This document shows, one piece after another, positions 19,851 through 29,305 of a stretch of 64,000 bases of DNA (position 1 is the stretch's first letter; every line of letters begins with the position of its first letter). Position numbers and translations under genes: made by a program. The notes beneath the pieces were generated by a model. The model was not told the DNA's origin. It did not search any database and was given only the letters and a program-made list of their open reading frames with translations. The DNA comes from Anaerolineae bacterium (GTDB taxonomy: Bacteria; Chloroflexota; Anaerolineae; Aggregatilineales; Aggregatilineaceae), in the NCBI GenBank assembly GCA_018432315.1, contig JAHDLB010000029.1:25021-89020 (forward strand). The letters are read 5' to 3'.

Positions 19851-19868
19851 TTGTTTTTCATGTGACAA
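19851..19868. promoter_or_regulatory. Candidate Rex-like operator upstream of cydA
   Basis: TTGTTTTTCATGTGACAA has TTGT and ACAA ends 10 nt apart, the 18-bp spacing of known Rex sites (TTGTGAA-N4-TTCACAA). It matches 9 of the 14 fixed positions. It lies in the cydA/HEAT divergent gap, 115 bp before the cydA start. Rex itself is encoded at 55106-55729. Confidence 0.35.
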
Positions 19869-19930
19869 AAGCCACCAACTGAGGACGCCAACCGGCACTA
19901 AAGGGGGATTTACACGCGCCGCGTTTCGCG

Positions 19931-19959
19931 TTTTCATGAAAGTAACTCGCCAGTACAAT
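19931..19959 (+). promoter_or_regulatory. Sigma-70-like promoter for the HEAT-repeat gene
   Basis: TTTTCA (19931-19936) and TACAAT (19954-19959) are spaced by 17 bp, 22 bp before the ATG at 19982. Confidence 0.45.
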
Positions 19960-19981
19960 AGGATCGATTGGGGAGGCAGCC

Positions 19982-20935
19982 ATGAAACTTGAGACGTTGA
20001 TCGCAGGGTTGGATCACCCGGACGCGGCTGTTCGGCGTGACGTGGTGCAGGTGCTCGGCATGGTGGAGGAAACGCGCGCCCTCGAAGCCCTGCGCCAGCA
20101 TTACCAGGCCGAGGCGGATGCGGACGTGCGCGCCGCGATCGCGTGGGCGGGCAAGCGCCTCTTTGCCGCGCAGCAGGCCGGGCACGCGACCATCGACGCG
20201 ATCTGCCGCCACTTCGGGATCGACCGGGAAATCGAACACGCGCCCGACGCGGCGGAGGCCGAGATGCTTCAGCGCATGCAGAACGCGCTCGACGCCGACC
20301 TGCGCAACATGCAGGGTAAGGCCGGGCTGCGCCGGGCGGGAATGGCCGTGGCTGCCGGGCTGGGCGCGAGCCTGGTGGCGGGGCCCATGATTGGGATGAG
20401 CGCCGCGGCGAGCTCGATGAACCCGGCGTCGGACGCGGCCTCGTCCGGCCTGGGCGGGCGCCCGGAGGGCAGCGTCCAGCGCGTCCCGGCGATGGCGCCG
20501 TCCAACGCGGATGTGAGCGTGTGGGTCCGGCGCCTGCGCGACGGGCCATCGGCTGGCGCGCGCGAGCAGGCGGCCATCGAGCTGGCACAGTTGAACAACC
20601 CCACAGCGCTGCCGCACCTGGCGGCGGCGTTCCTGGGTGACGCCTCGCCCAAAGTGCGCGAGGCTGCCGAGCGCCACGGCAAGCATCTCTACTGGAACGC
20701 GATCTACTGGACCATGGAGCAGGATGGCTCGATGGCGGCGGAGATCGCCCGGCGGGCCGCGGCGATGGGCAGGCCGCAAACGCCAGCCGCCGCGCCGCCG
20801 GACGCCGGAGCGCCGGACTCGAGCGGCAGCCCTGCCGGGCCGGCTCCCGCGCCGGAGCCGCCGCCGGTCGACGTGGGCGAGATTCTGCGCAAGGCCAACC
20901 AGGGGCGGGCCGCGCGCCGCCGGAAGAAACCGTGA
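19982..20935 (+). CDS. HEAT-repeat protein with proline-rich tail
   Basis: 317 aa. Two regions show HEAT/armadillo-type helices: residues 1-60 (LIAGLDHPDAAVRRDVVQVLGMVEE) and about residues 180-235 (AREQAAIELAQLNNPTALPHLAAAFL, then DASPKVREAAERHG). Between them a Gly/Ala-rich hydrophobic stretch (GMAVAAGLGASLVAGPMIG) might touch a membrane, and the end is Pro/Ala-rich followed by a basic RRRKKP tail. HEAT repeats usually bind other proteins; no enzyme motif is present. The start follows GGGGAGG. Partner and role are unknown. Confidence 0.8.
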   Translation: MKLETLIAGLDHPDAAVRRDVVQVLGMVEETRALEALRQHYQAEADADVRAAIAWAGKRLFAAQQAGHATIDAICRHFGIDREIEHAPDAAEAEMLQRMQNALDADLRNMQGKAGLRRAGMAVAAGLGASLVAGPMIGMSAAASSMNPASDAASSGLGGRPEGSVQRVPAMAPSNADVSVWVRRLRDGPSAGAREQAAIELAQLNNPTALPHLAAAFLGDASPKVREAAERHGKHLYWNAIYWTMEQDGSMAAEIARRAAAMGRPQTPAAAPPDAGAPDSSGSPAGPAPAPEPPPVDVGEILRKANQGRAARRRKKP

Positions 20936-20949
20936 CCGACGTGTTTCGA

Positions 20950-20978
20950 TTGACTCGGCGCGGGGGAGCGATTACACT
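20950..20978 (+). promoter_or_regulatory. Sigma-70-like promoter for mtnA
   Basis: TTGACT (20950-20955) and TACACT (20973-20978) are separated by 17 bp, 45 bp before the mtnA start. Confidence 0.6.
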
Positions 20979-21023
20979 CGGCTTGTTTTGGGGAGATAGC
21001 GATGGCGTGGAAGGATAGGTGCG

Positions 21024-22076
21024 ATGCGATCCGTTGAGTGGACCGGCCAGAACCGGCTGCGCATGATCGACCAGCGGCGGATCCCCTGGGATCTCGTGAC
21101 TGTGGAGTATGACGATTATCGCGAGGTCGCCCAGGCGATTTTCGAGATGGTCGTGCGCGGCGCCCCGGCGATTGGCGTTTCGGCGGCGTTTGGCATGGTG
21201 CTGGCCGCGCAGCAGTCGCGGGCGGCGAACACTGGCGACCTGTTGGGCGACCTGGAGGCCGCGGCGGAGACACTGAAACAGGCGCGCCCGACGGCGGTCA
21301 ACCTCGCGTGGGCGGTCGATCACATGCTGGTCGTGGGGGGCGGCGCGGCTCAGAACGGCGTGGAAGGCGTTCGCGCGGCGCTGCTGGGCGAGGCGCAGCG
21401 GTTGGCCGATGAGGACGTCGCGACCAACAAGCGCATGGCCGCACACGGCGCGGCGCTGATCCGGGACGGTGACACGGTTCTCCACCACTGCAACACGGGG
21501 ATGCTGGCGACGGTGGATTACGGCACGGCGCTGGGTGTGATCCGCATGGCGCACGAGAGCGGGAAGCGCATCCACGTGCTGCTGGACGAAACGCGGCCCC
21601 GGCTGCAAGGCTCGCGCCTGAGCGCGTGGGAATGCGAGCAGCTCGGCATCCCGTACGACATTCTGCCGGACACAGCCGCCGGGCATTACATGCGCCGGGG
21701 CGAGATCGACCTGGTGCTGTTCGGGGCGGATCGCGTGGCGGCCAACGGCGACGTGGTCAACAAGATCGGCTCGTACCAGATCGCGGTGCTGGCGCACGAA
21801 AACGATATCCCGTGTTATTCCGTTTTTCCGACCTCGACCGCCGACCTGACCATGCGCAGCGGCGACGACATCCCGATCGAGGAGCGCGACAAGGCCGAGG
21901 TGCTGGCCCCTTACGGCTGCGCCATCGTGCCGGAAACGTATTGCGCGCGCAACCCGGCGTTCGACGTGACGCCCGCCAAGTACCTGACCGGGCTGGTGAC
22001 GGAGCAGGGCATCGTGCGCCCGCCATTCGACGTCAACCTGGCGGCGGTGGTTCGCGCCGGGCAGGGGATGGCGTGA
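21024..22076 (+). CDS. mtnA: S-methyl-5-thioribose-1-phosphate isomerase
   Basis: 350 aa, full length. RGAPAIGVSAAFG is the phosphate-binding loop; the catalytic Cys lies in HHCNTGML (about residue 155) and the catalytic Asp in FGADRVAANGDVVNKIGSY (about residue 235), a combination that separates MtnA from eIF2B-like relatives. It converts methylthioribose-1-phosphate to methylthioribulose-1-phosphate in the methionine salvage pathway, in the cytoplasm. It has its own promoter and terminator. ahcY, another enzyme that clears SAM by-products, is 6 kb downstream on the same strand. Confidence 0.95.
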   Translation: MRSVEWTGQNRLRMIDQRRIPWDLVTVEYDDYREVAQAIFEMVVRGAPAIGVSAAFGMVLAAQQSRAANTGDLLGDLEAAAETLKQARPTAVNLAWAVDHMLVVGGGAAQNGVEGVRAALLGEAQRLADEDVATNKRMAAHGAALIRDGDTVLHHCNTGMLATVDYGTALGVIRMAHESGKRIHVLLDETRPRLQGSRLSAWECEQLGIPYDILPDTAAGHYMRRGEIDLVLFGADRVAANGDVVNKIGSYQIAVLAHENDIPCYSVFPTSTADLTMRSGDDIPIEERDKAEVLAPYGCAIVPETYCARNPAFDVTPAKYLTGLVTEQGIVRPPFDVNLAAVVRAGQGMA

Positions 22077-22097
22077 GCCACAGGGCCTGCAGAAAAC

Positions 22098-22130
22098 CGA
22101 ACGGCGAGCGAAACGGGCTCGCCGTTTTTC
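22098..22130 (+). terminator. Rho-independent terminator of mtnA
   Basis: A 10-bp perfect stem AACGGCGAGC / GCTCGCCGTT (22100-22126) with a 7-nt loop ends in a T-tract to 22129. Confidence 0.9.
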
Positions 22131-23430
22131 ATGGAGGGGAAGGCGGATCGAGCGGCAGGCCCGCCGCGCCCGGCCCGAGCGTCCACGCGCCATCTTGCCA
22201 CGACAGCACAGGTTCGAGCGCGAGCGACTCGCCGGACGCTGCGGCCCGCAGCGCCGCGATCTCGCTGAGTTGGGGCGCGCTGCCGGGCGCTTTTAGCGCC
22301 ACGACGAACGGGAAATGGCGGGCCAGCGCGGCGACGAGTTCGCGCTGATCCAGGGCGGGGCGCTCTTTGCGGATGAGCATGCTCAGCGCGCTGAGCAGCC
22401 GGTCGGGCCGGTGCGTCCCGCGGAAGACCGCGATCAGGCGCGGCGCATCGTCCCGGCTGAGGATGTCCCACACCGCCGCCGAGTCGTCGCCGCGCATCTC
22501 GTCGGCCACCAGCCAGCCCGGCGATTCACCTGCCGCCGCGCGCAGGGCCGCGCCGAAGTCGCCCCCGGCATGGTGCGCGGCGCCGGGCGGCAGCGGCATC
22601 TCGGCGGCGCGCTCGACGATAGCCGCGCGCGACTGGGCCGGCAGCGCGACGGCAAGCGCCCCGGCCAGGGTGGTTTTGCCGGTCCCCGCGTCGCCCACGA
22701 TCAGCAGGCCGCGCCCCGCAGCCAGGATCGCCCGCAGCACGTCCGCGGCCAGCGGCGGGATCAACGCGGGCGCGGCGGTCAGGTCGTCCAGCGCGAGCGC
22801 GTGCGCCGGGTGCAGCCGCAGCGTCAGGCTGTAGCCAGGGCTGACCGGTGGCCCGGCGAGGCTGATCCGGGCACGGCGGCCCTTCAGCACGGCGCCCACT
22901 TCGGCGAACGGGCCAGCGTGGGCCAGGTCGGCCCCCCCGGCGGCGAGAATCCGGTCGAGGATGCTCTCGAAGTGGTAAGCGTCGTCGAAGGCCGGTTGAA
23001 CCGGCTCGGGTTTGTCGCCCCGGCGCTGCGCGTGGACCGTGTGCGGGGCGGTCGCCGTGATCTCGATCACGTCGGGATCGAGCAGGCAGCCATCCAGCGG
23101 GCCGAACGAGAACAGGTTGCGGTAGGCGCGGTCGATCAGGTCCGCCTTGACGCGGTGATCGAGCCGGATCGCGTCCTGCCCCAGGACGTAATCGGCCACC
23201 TCGCGCACCAGATCGCGCTGCTCGGCCTCGGTGGCGAGGTCGTTCAGAATGTCGGGACGGTTGGCGGTTTCCTCGATCAACTCGCGCTCGATCCGCTCGC
23301 GCAGCGCTTCGAGCGAATAGCCGGGACGCCCCGACCGCCCCGGAATGATCGGCGACAGGTCTTGTGGCGGCGGCTGGTCCTGGCCGGAGTCGTCGTCCGG
23401 GGTGGCGGACAGGTGGTCGAGCAGTGGCAT
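22129..23430 (-). CDS. CpaF/VirB11-like secretion-type ATPase, orphan
   Basis: 433 aa. Residues 40-110 resemble the N-terminal part of CpaF/TadA ATPases (YSLEALRERIERELIEET; RVKADLIDRAYRNLFSFGPLDGCLLDPDVIEI). The ATPase core has Walker A VGDAGTGKTTLAGAL near residue 245, and WLVADEMRG as the Walker B-like strand. Normal family members power type II/IV secretion or Tad pili from the cytoplasmic face, but no pilin, secretin or TadB/C gene is nearby. The C-terminus is divergent (PQLSEIAALRA). It starts 21 bp after the SET gene, so it is the last gene of a three-gene operon and may have a non-secretion role. Confidence 0.8.
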   Translation of the reverse strand: MPLLDHLSATPDDDSGQDQPPPQDLSPIIPGRSGRPGYSLEALRERIERELIEETANRPDILNDLATEAEQRDLVREVADYVLGQDAIRLDHRVKADLIDRAYRNLFSFGPLDGCLLDPDVIEITATAPHTVHAQRRGDKPEPVQPAFDDAYHFESILDRILAAGGADLAHAGPFAEVGAVLKGRRARISLAGPPVSPGYSLTLRLHPAHALALDDLTAAPALIPPLAADVLRAILAAGRGLLIVGDAGTGKTTLAGALAVALPAQSRAAIVERAAEMPLPPGAAHHAGGDFGAALRAAAGESPGWLVADEMRGDDSAAVWDILSRDDAPRLIAVFRGTHRPDRLLSALSMLIRKERPALDQRELVAALARHFPFVVALKAPGSAPQLSEIAALRAAASGESLALEPVLSWQDGAWTLGPGAAGLPLDPPSPP

Positions 23431-23451
23431 GGCGTCCTCTTTCCTGGTGGG

Positions 23452-23964
23452 TCAGCGCAGCGCTTTTTGCAGCAGCGTCTGGATCTGGTCCTGGTTTTCG
23501 CGCACGAACCACGTATCCAGCAGCGGCAGGTATTCGAGCTGCAGCAGGAACGGCAGTTGGAAGAAGTTGGAATGGACCGTGTGCCGGCAGCGCGGGCTGC
23601 CGCAGTTGCACAACCAGAGCGTATCACCCCGGCTGTTGATGCAGTAATCGAACGTCAGTTCCTCGGTCATGTAGATCATCTTGAGCGCGATGACGTAGCG
23701 CAGCCCGTCGAAGGTCTTGACGAACGCGTTGGGGCTGCAACTGTGGTTGATGTAGCGCTCGGGCGGCTGCATCAGCACGACGCGCCCGCCCATCAGGAAG
23801 TCGCAAAACCGGCGGTGCTCGCCGTCCGCCGGGCGCAGCGGATCGTCCGGCGTGACCTCGCGCGAATCGTCGAGGACGAGCACCGGCTCGCCCGGCTTGA
23901 GCGTTACGGCGGCGAAAACCCCCTGGCCGTGAATGCGCGACTCGGCTACGTATACCTTGCCCAT
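23452..23964 (-). CDS. SET-domain protein (putative lysine methyltransferase)
   Basis: 170 aa, nearly all SET domain. RIHGQGVFAAVTLKPGE begins the SAM-binding part, RYINHSCSPNAFV (about residue 69) is the diagnostic NHSxxPN motif, and MTEELTFDY holds the catalytic Tyr. A post-SET-like Cys cluster follows (CNCGSPRCR), which with the HSC cysteine can hold zinc. The last 40 residues are hydrophobic and acidic. SET enzymes methylate protein lysines using SAM; a bacterial target is not known. It lies between the adenylate cyclase (15 bp upstream) and the CpaF-like ATPase (21 bp downstream), both of which are candidate partners. Confidence 0.88.
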   Translation of the reverse strand: MGKVYVAESRIHGQGVFAAVTLKPGEPVLVLDDSREVTPDDPLRPADGEHRRFCDFLMGGRVVLMQPPERYINHSCSPNAFVKTFDGLRYVIALKMIYMTEELTFDYCINSRGDTLWLCNCGSPRCRHTVHSNFFQLPFLLQLEYLPLLDTWFVRENQDQIQTLLQKALR

Positions 23965-23979
23965 CAGCGGCTCCGGTGA

Positions 23980-25812
23980 TCAGGTGGCGGCGGGGACGCG
24001 CCGGACAGCCCACAGGTGAAATGCATCCCCTTCCAGGCCCTTGAGCGTGGCCTCGACCGGCAGCACGTCCAGCCCTGCGGATGGCGCAGCCAGCCAGTCC
24101 GCGACTTCGGGATCGCTCGTCACGCTGCTGGAAACGATCACGTCTGCGCCGCTGGACAGGGTTTGCAGCCGGGCGGCGATGTTCACCGTCGAGCCGAAGT
24201 AGTCCAGCCGGTCGTTGAGCGTGACGGCGATACACGGCCCGAAGTGCAGCCCGGCTTTGAGCAGCAGGGGGCGCCCTCCGGCGGCGGGGGGATCGGCCAG
24301 CGCGCGCTGGGCGTTCAGCGCGGTGCGCAGGGCGGCGGCGGGCGTGCGAAACACGGCCATGACCGAGTCGCCCAGTGTCTTGACGATGGCGCCATCTTCG
24401 GCGACGACGGCTTCGCGCAGGATGTCGAAGTGATCCATCACCAACCCGAAGGCGGGCGCGTCCCCGATTTCCCGGTACAGTCCGGTCGAATTGCGGAGAT
24501 CGGTGAACAGGACGGCGACGTTGCCGACGGCGATCTGCTCGCCGGGGCGCAGCGCCTCGTTGGCGAACAGGTCGCGGAAGACCTGGAGCATCGTCACCTC
24601 GGCGGCGGTCGCGGCCTGGTCCGTCCAGGCCAGCCGTTCCAGGATGAAGAGCTGTTCGTCCGGCGTGTCGTTCACCAGGTGCAGCGCGGCCTGCGTCGCC
24701 AGCGTTTGCTCGCCGGGCGGCCAACCGTCCGGACCCGCGACCAGCGTGATCTCCGTAGGGCCGTCGGCGCGGGCGCTCAGCGACTGGCCGCCGCGCAGGC
24801 CCAGCGTGCGCAGCCGGTAGCGCCCCTCTTCCAGCGCGACCGCGACCGTCTTTTCGGCCCCCGCCGGCAGCAACTGCTGGACCGCGACGTGCGGCGTGGA
24901 CTGGGGCCCGCCTATGCAATACTCGACCTCGTCCACCAGCCGGATGGCCGGGTTGGGGCGGAAGGTCAGCTCGACCGAGCGGTCGAAATTCACGTCGAAG
25001 TCGATGTTGCAGGTGTCGCAGTGGACATTCTGCTCGATGCTCCCCAGCGTGGGCGCGCTGTCCTTCGGATTGCGGCACAGCGGGCAGAGCACGTCCCACC
25101 GGAAATCGAGCAGGCCGTGGCGCGTCGCCAGCAGGAACAGCTTGAGTACGTCGCGGCGCGGCGCTCCCCAGCGGTCGGCCAGGGCGTACGGGCGCAGGTG
25201 GGCCAGCGCCAGCGAGTCGGCGTGTTCGATCACGTCGATCAGCCGGTCGAGCAGTGCCGGATCGGCCCCCTGGTCCAGCAGCGTCCGGCGCAGGGAGGCC
25301 ACGCGCTCGCGCGCGCCGCGCACCAGCTCGACCCGGTCGGTGGCGAGATAGTCCGGCTGGCGCTCGGCCAGCAGCCGGTCGTAACGGCGAAAGCGGTCCT
25401 CGAAGCGGCGCGCAAAGGCGATCCCGACCTGGATGGGGATGATCAGCCAGCCCAACAGCGTTCGCGGGCGAGCCCAGGTGTTGTACGTGAGTTCGGTGCC
25501 GCCGTCCGGGCGCGGCTTTAGCTCGACCAGGGCGCGCAGCTCAGCCAGTGGCCCGGACGAAAACCGCCGGGTGAATCCGTAGCGGTGGGGATACACCCAT
25601 TCGTAAGGTTCCTGCACGTAGTCCAACACGATGCCGCTCCGTAGGCGCTGCTGCAGGTGCAGCCGGGCGTTGGCCGCGCCGGTCTGGACGGCCAGCGGGC
25701 GACCCCCGACGTCGTGCGTGAAGCGGTTCGTGTCGGCGACCAGCGGCCACAACTGCTCGGGGCTGGACTGAAAATACCAGATCCAGCGGTAATATCTCTC
25801 GCGATAGCGCAT
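23980..25812 (-). CDS. Class III adenylate cyclase with N-terminal START-like and zinc-ribbon domains
   Basis: 610 aa. The ATG at 25812 follows AGGGG; an upstream in-frame extension has no ribosome site. Residues 1-160 look like a SRPBCC/START ligand-binding fold (SSPEQLWPLVADTNRFTHDVGG). A CPLC / CDTC pair (about residues 243-266) forms a zinc ribbon, followed by a region like DUF5939. The cyclase domain from about residue 430 has both metal Asp residues (VLFTDLRNST, Asp438, and LGDSVMAVF), the purine-selecting Lys of VKTLGD and Asp of DYFGS, and the transition-state Asn/Arg in VNIAARL. This pattern predicts cAMP synthesis. No membrane helix is seen, so a cytoplasmic ligand is probably sensed. 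Confidence 0.9.
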   Translation of the reverse strand: MRYRERYYRWIWYFQSSPEQLWPLVADTNRFTHDVGGRPLAVQTGAANARLHLQQRLRSGIVLDYVQEPYEWVYPHRYGFTRRFSSGPLAELRALVELKPRPDGGTELTYNTWARPRTLLGWLIIPIQVGIAFARRFEDRFRRYDRLLAERQPDYLATDRVELVRGARERVASLRRTLLDQGADPALLDRLIDVIEHADSLALAHLRPYALADRWGAPRRDVLKLFLLATRHGLLDFRWDVLCPLCRNPKDSAPTLGSIEQNVHCDTCNIDFDVNFDRSVELTFRPNPAIRLVDEVEYCIGGPQSTPHVAVQQLLPAGAEKTVAVALEEGRYRLRTLGLRGGQSLSARADGPTEITLVAGPDGWPPGEQTLATQAALHLVNDTPDEQLFILERLAWTDQAATAAEVTMLQVFRDLFANEALRPGEQIAVGNVAVLFTDLRNSTGLYREIGDAPAFGLVMDHFDILREAVVAEDGAIVKTLGDSVMAVFRTPAAALRTALNAQRALADPPAAGGRPLLLKAGLHFGPCIAVTLNDRLDYFGSTVNIAARLQTLSSGADVIVSSSVTSDPEVADWLAAPSAGLDVLPVEATLKGLEGDAFHLWAVRRVPAAT

Positions 25813-25838
25813 CGTTGCCCCTACCTGTGACTGCTGCA

Positions 25839-25867
25839 AAGCTAGCGTAACTGGGCGCAAAATGCAA
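25839..25867 (-). promoter_or_regulatory. Possible promoter of the cyclase-SET-ATPase operon
   Basis: On the minus strand TTGCAT (25862-25867) and TAGCTT (25839-25844) are 17 bp apart, 26 bp before the cyclase start. The -10 is weak. Confidence 0.35.
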
Positions 25868-25898
25868 CCGGCGCCCGGTGCCGGGCGGCGATCCGGGG

Positions 25899-25926
25899 TT
25901 CAAACGTCCCGATTTGGTGGTATACT
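25899..25926 (+). promoter_or_regulatory. Sigma-70-like promoter for the PfkB-GNAT genes
   Basis: TTCAAA (25899-25904) and TATACT (25921-25926), spacer 16 bp, 37 bp before the ATG at 25964. Confidence 0.55.
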
Positions 25927-25963
25927 TCCCGCCGGGTTTGGCTTTTTGTGAACGGGACAGGAC

Positions 25964-26923
25964 ATGAGAATCGTCATCACCGGCTCGATCGCATATGACT
26001 ACCTGATGCGCTTTCCGGGCCGCTTTCGAGATCATCTGATTGCCGACAAGCTCGACCGGATCAGCGTGAGCTTCCTGGTGGAGAGCCTGCACCGCCAGCG
26101 GGGCGGGGTGGGAGCGAATATCGCGTACAGCCTGGCGCTGCTGGGCGAGCGGCCTATCCTGATGGGCACCGTCGGGCACGACTTCGGCGACTACCGGACC
26201 TGGCTGGAAGAGGCGGGCGTCGATCTGTCGGCGGTGCGCGAGATTCCGCACGAGTTCACCGCGTCGTTTTTCGCCAACACCGACGCCGAGAACAACCAGA
26301 TCGGCTCGTTCTACACCGGCGCGATGGCCTATTCGAAGGATTACCGGCTGGCGGACGTGCTGGACGAAAATCCCGACCTGGTGGTCGTGTCGCCCAGCGA
26401 TCCGACCGCCATGAGTCAACTGGCTGACGAGTGCTGCGTGCAGGAGATCCCGTTCATGTACGATCCCAGCCAGCAGGTGATTTGGCTGGAGGGGGACGTG
26501 CTGGTCCACGGGATCGATCGCTGCCGGATGCTGATCGTCAACGAGTACGAGTGGGAGATGATCGCCAACAAGACCGGCCTGACGCTCGACGCGCTCGTCG
26601 CGCAGGGCAAGACGCTGATCGTGACGCATGGCGGCGAAGGCTCGCATATCTACGCGGGCGGCGAGCACTATCACGTCCCGGTGTTCCCGGTGACGAAGAT
26701 CGTCGATCCGACGGGCGTGGGCGATGCCTACCGGGCGGGGCTGCTCAAGGGGATCGCGTGCGGATTCGACTGGACGCAGTGCGCGCAGATCGGCGCGCTG
26801 GCCGCCGCCTACGTTCTGGAGCACGTCGGGACGCAGGATCACCACTACACGCTGGCCGAGTTCGTGGACCGGTTCCGCACCGTCTTCGACGATCAGGGCG
26901 CGCTGGACGCATGGCTGAAGTAA
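25964..26923 (+). CDS. PfkB-family carbohydrate/nucleoside kinase (adenosine kinase-like)
   Basis: 319 aa ribokinase-fold enzyme. The N-terminal RGGVGANIAYSLALLGERP holds the Gly-Gly substrate motif, and DPTGVGDAYRAGLLKG carries the anion hole and catalytic base Asp254. ITGSIAYDYLMRFPG and SFLVESLHRQRGG resemble adenosine kinase-like members of the family. A kinase for adenosine would fit the neighbour AhcY, which releases adenosine, but ribose, fructose or another nucleoside cannot be excluded. The next gene overlaps by 13 bp. Confidence 0.88.
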   Translation: MRIVITGSIAYDYLMRFPGRFRDHLIADKLDRISVSFLVESLHRQRGGVGANIAYSLALLGERPILMGTVGHDFGDYRTWLEEAGVDLSAVREIPHEFTASFFANTDAENNQIGSFYTGAMAYSKDYRLADVLDENPDLVVVSPSDPTAMSQLADECCVQEIPFMYDPSQQVIWLEGDVLVHGIDRCRMLIVNEYEWEMIANKTGLTLDALVAQGKTLIVTHGGEGSHIYAGGEHYHVPVFPVTKIVDPTGVGDAYRAGLLKGIACGFDWTQCAQIGALAAAYVLEHVGTQDHHYTLAEFVDRFRTVFDDQGALDAWLK

Positions 26924-27717
26924 CCCGCTGGCGCACCGTCCGGCTGGACGAACGAGACGCCATTCGCGCCTTCCTGAACCGGGATCGCGGCCTGACGGCG
27001 TATGCCCTGGGCGACCTGGATGACGCCTTCTGGCCGCAGAGTGCGTTCTTTGGCGCGCTGGATGGCGACCGGCTGGCGGCGCTCGTCTTGCTGTACCAGG
27101 GGCTGGAGCCGCCCGTGCTGACCGCCTTCGGCGATCCGGACGGCGCGCGGGCGGTGTTCGAGGCGCAGGCGCTGCCGGGCGAGATCTATTACCTCTTCCT
27201 GCCGGAGATGGAGGCGGTGCTCCGGGCGTGGTACGACCTGCCGAACGGCAAGCGCGAATGGCGCATGGTTCTGGACCCGGCGGCCTTCGCGGCGGCGCCC
27301 GGCGAGCGGGTGACGCGGCTTGGCCCTGGCGACGCGGCAGTGCTGAAAGACCTGTACCGGCACGCCGCAGAGCCGGGCGAGGAGGTCGTCGCCTTCAGCC
27401 CGTGGCAGATCGCGCATGGGGTGTTTTACGGCGTGTGGCGGGGCGGCGAACTGGTGGCAACCGCCGGGACGCACGTCTGGTCCCCGGCGGAGGGCGTAGC
27501 GGCGATTGGCAACGTGTTCACCCACCCGGACCGGCGCGGCCACGGATACGCCACCGGCTGCACGGCGGCGGTCGTGGCGGAGGCGCTGCGGGCCGGCCTG
27601 GACACGATCGTGCTGAACGTGCGCCACGATAACGCCCCCGCGATTCACGTCTACGAGAAGCTGGGCTTCCGGCTGTACCGGTCTTTTCTGGAAGGTCCTG
27701 GGCTGCGCCGGGGCTAG
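26911..27717 (+). CDS. Two-domain GNAT acetyltransferase
   Basis: 268 aa. The ATG at 26911 lies inside the end of the kinase gene and has almost no ribosome site, suggesting coupled translation. The N-terminal half (VRLDERDAIRAFLNRDRGLTA; ALGDLDDAFWPQSAFFGA) is a degenerate GNAT-like fold found in a family of uncharacterised proteins. The C-terminal half is a full GNAT domain: the acetyl-CoA loop is in NVFTHPDRRGHGYATG, followed by NVRHDNAPAIHVYEKLGFR. The acyl acceptor is unknown. Its overlap with the PfkB kinase and its place 90 bp before ahcY hint at a nucleoside or metabolite role. Confidence 0.88.
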   Translation: MAEVTRWRTVRLDERDAIRAFLNRDRGLTAYALGDLDDAFWPQSAFFGALDGDRLAALVLLYQGLEPPVLTAFGDPDGARAVFEAQALPGEIYYLFLPEMEAVLRAWYDLPNGKREWRMVLDPAAFAAAPGERVTRLGPGDAAVLKDLYRHAAEPGEEVVAFSPWQIAHGVFYGVWRGGELVATAGTHVWSPAEGVAAIGNVFTHPDRRGHGYATGCTAAVVAEALRAGLDTIVLNVRHDNAPAIHVYEKLGFRLYRSFLEGPGLRRG

Positions 27718-27788
27718 ATGGCGATCCGTCTGGCGGGTGCAGGCTGTGATACAATGGTCCGGTGTCCGCGCTGCGGACAGGTGAGTAG

Positions 27789-29075
<1,287 letters not shown>

Positions 29076-29096
29076 CCCCTGCAGCAATCGGAACCA

Positions 29097-29131
29097 AACA
29101 GGTGCGCCGCGCGTTTTGCGGCGCACCTGCC
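29097..29131 (+). terminator. Hairpin after ahcY
   Basis: A perfect 12-bp stem CAGGTGCGCCGC / GCGGCGCACCTG (29099-29129) with a GCGTTTT loop. No T-tract follows, so it may be a weak terminator or an RNA 3' end stabiliser. Confidence 0.45.
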
Positions 29132-29217
29132 GCACGATCCACGTCCACTAGAAACACAGCCCGGTAAGTGGTACACTTCGCAAACAATGCCCGCGGAGGC
29201 CAATCGTCATGCCATCG

Positions 29218-29247
29218 TTGGGTAACCTGTCGGGTATAGGTTAGAAT
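29218..29247 (+). promoter_or_regulatory. Promoter of the large DUF4397/SH3b gene with internal inverted repeat
   Basis: TTGGGT (29218-29223) and TAGAAT (29242-29247) are 18 bp apart. Between them TAACCT (29223-29228) and AGGTTA (29238-29243) form an inverted repeat 9 nt apart that overlaps both hexamers, as a repressor site would. Confidence 0.5.
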
Positions 29248-29305
29248 GGGACCGCTCGTCGCGTCAATGGTGAGGCGACGAGGAGATTAACGAGGAGAAA
29301 AACGG

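Noticed and set aside
21000..21023. SAM or SAH riboswitch upstream of mtnA or ahcY
   Set aside because: The leaders are under 90 nt and show no conserved pairing pattern of these riboswitches.
22129..23430. Tad/type IV pilus cluster
   Set aside because: Only the CpaF-like ATPase is present; no TadB, TadC, prepilin, peptidase or secretin is seen on either side.
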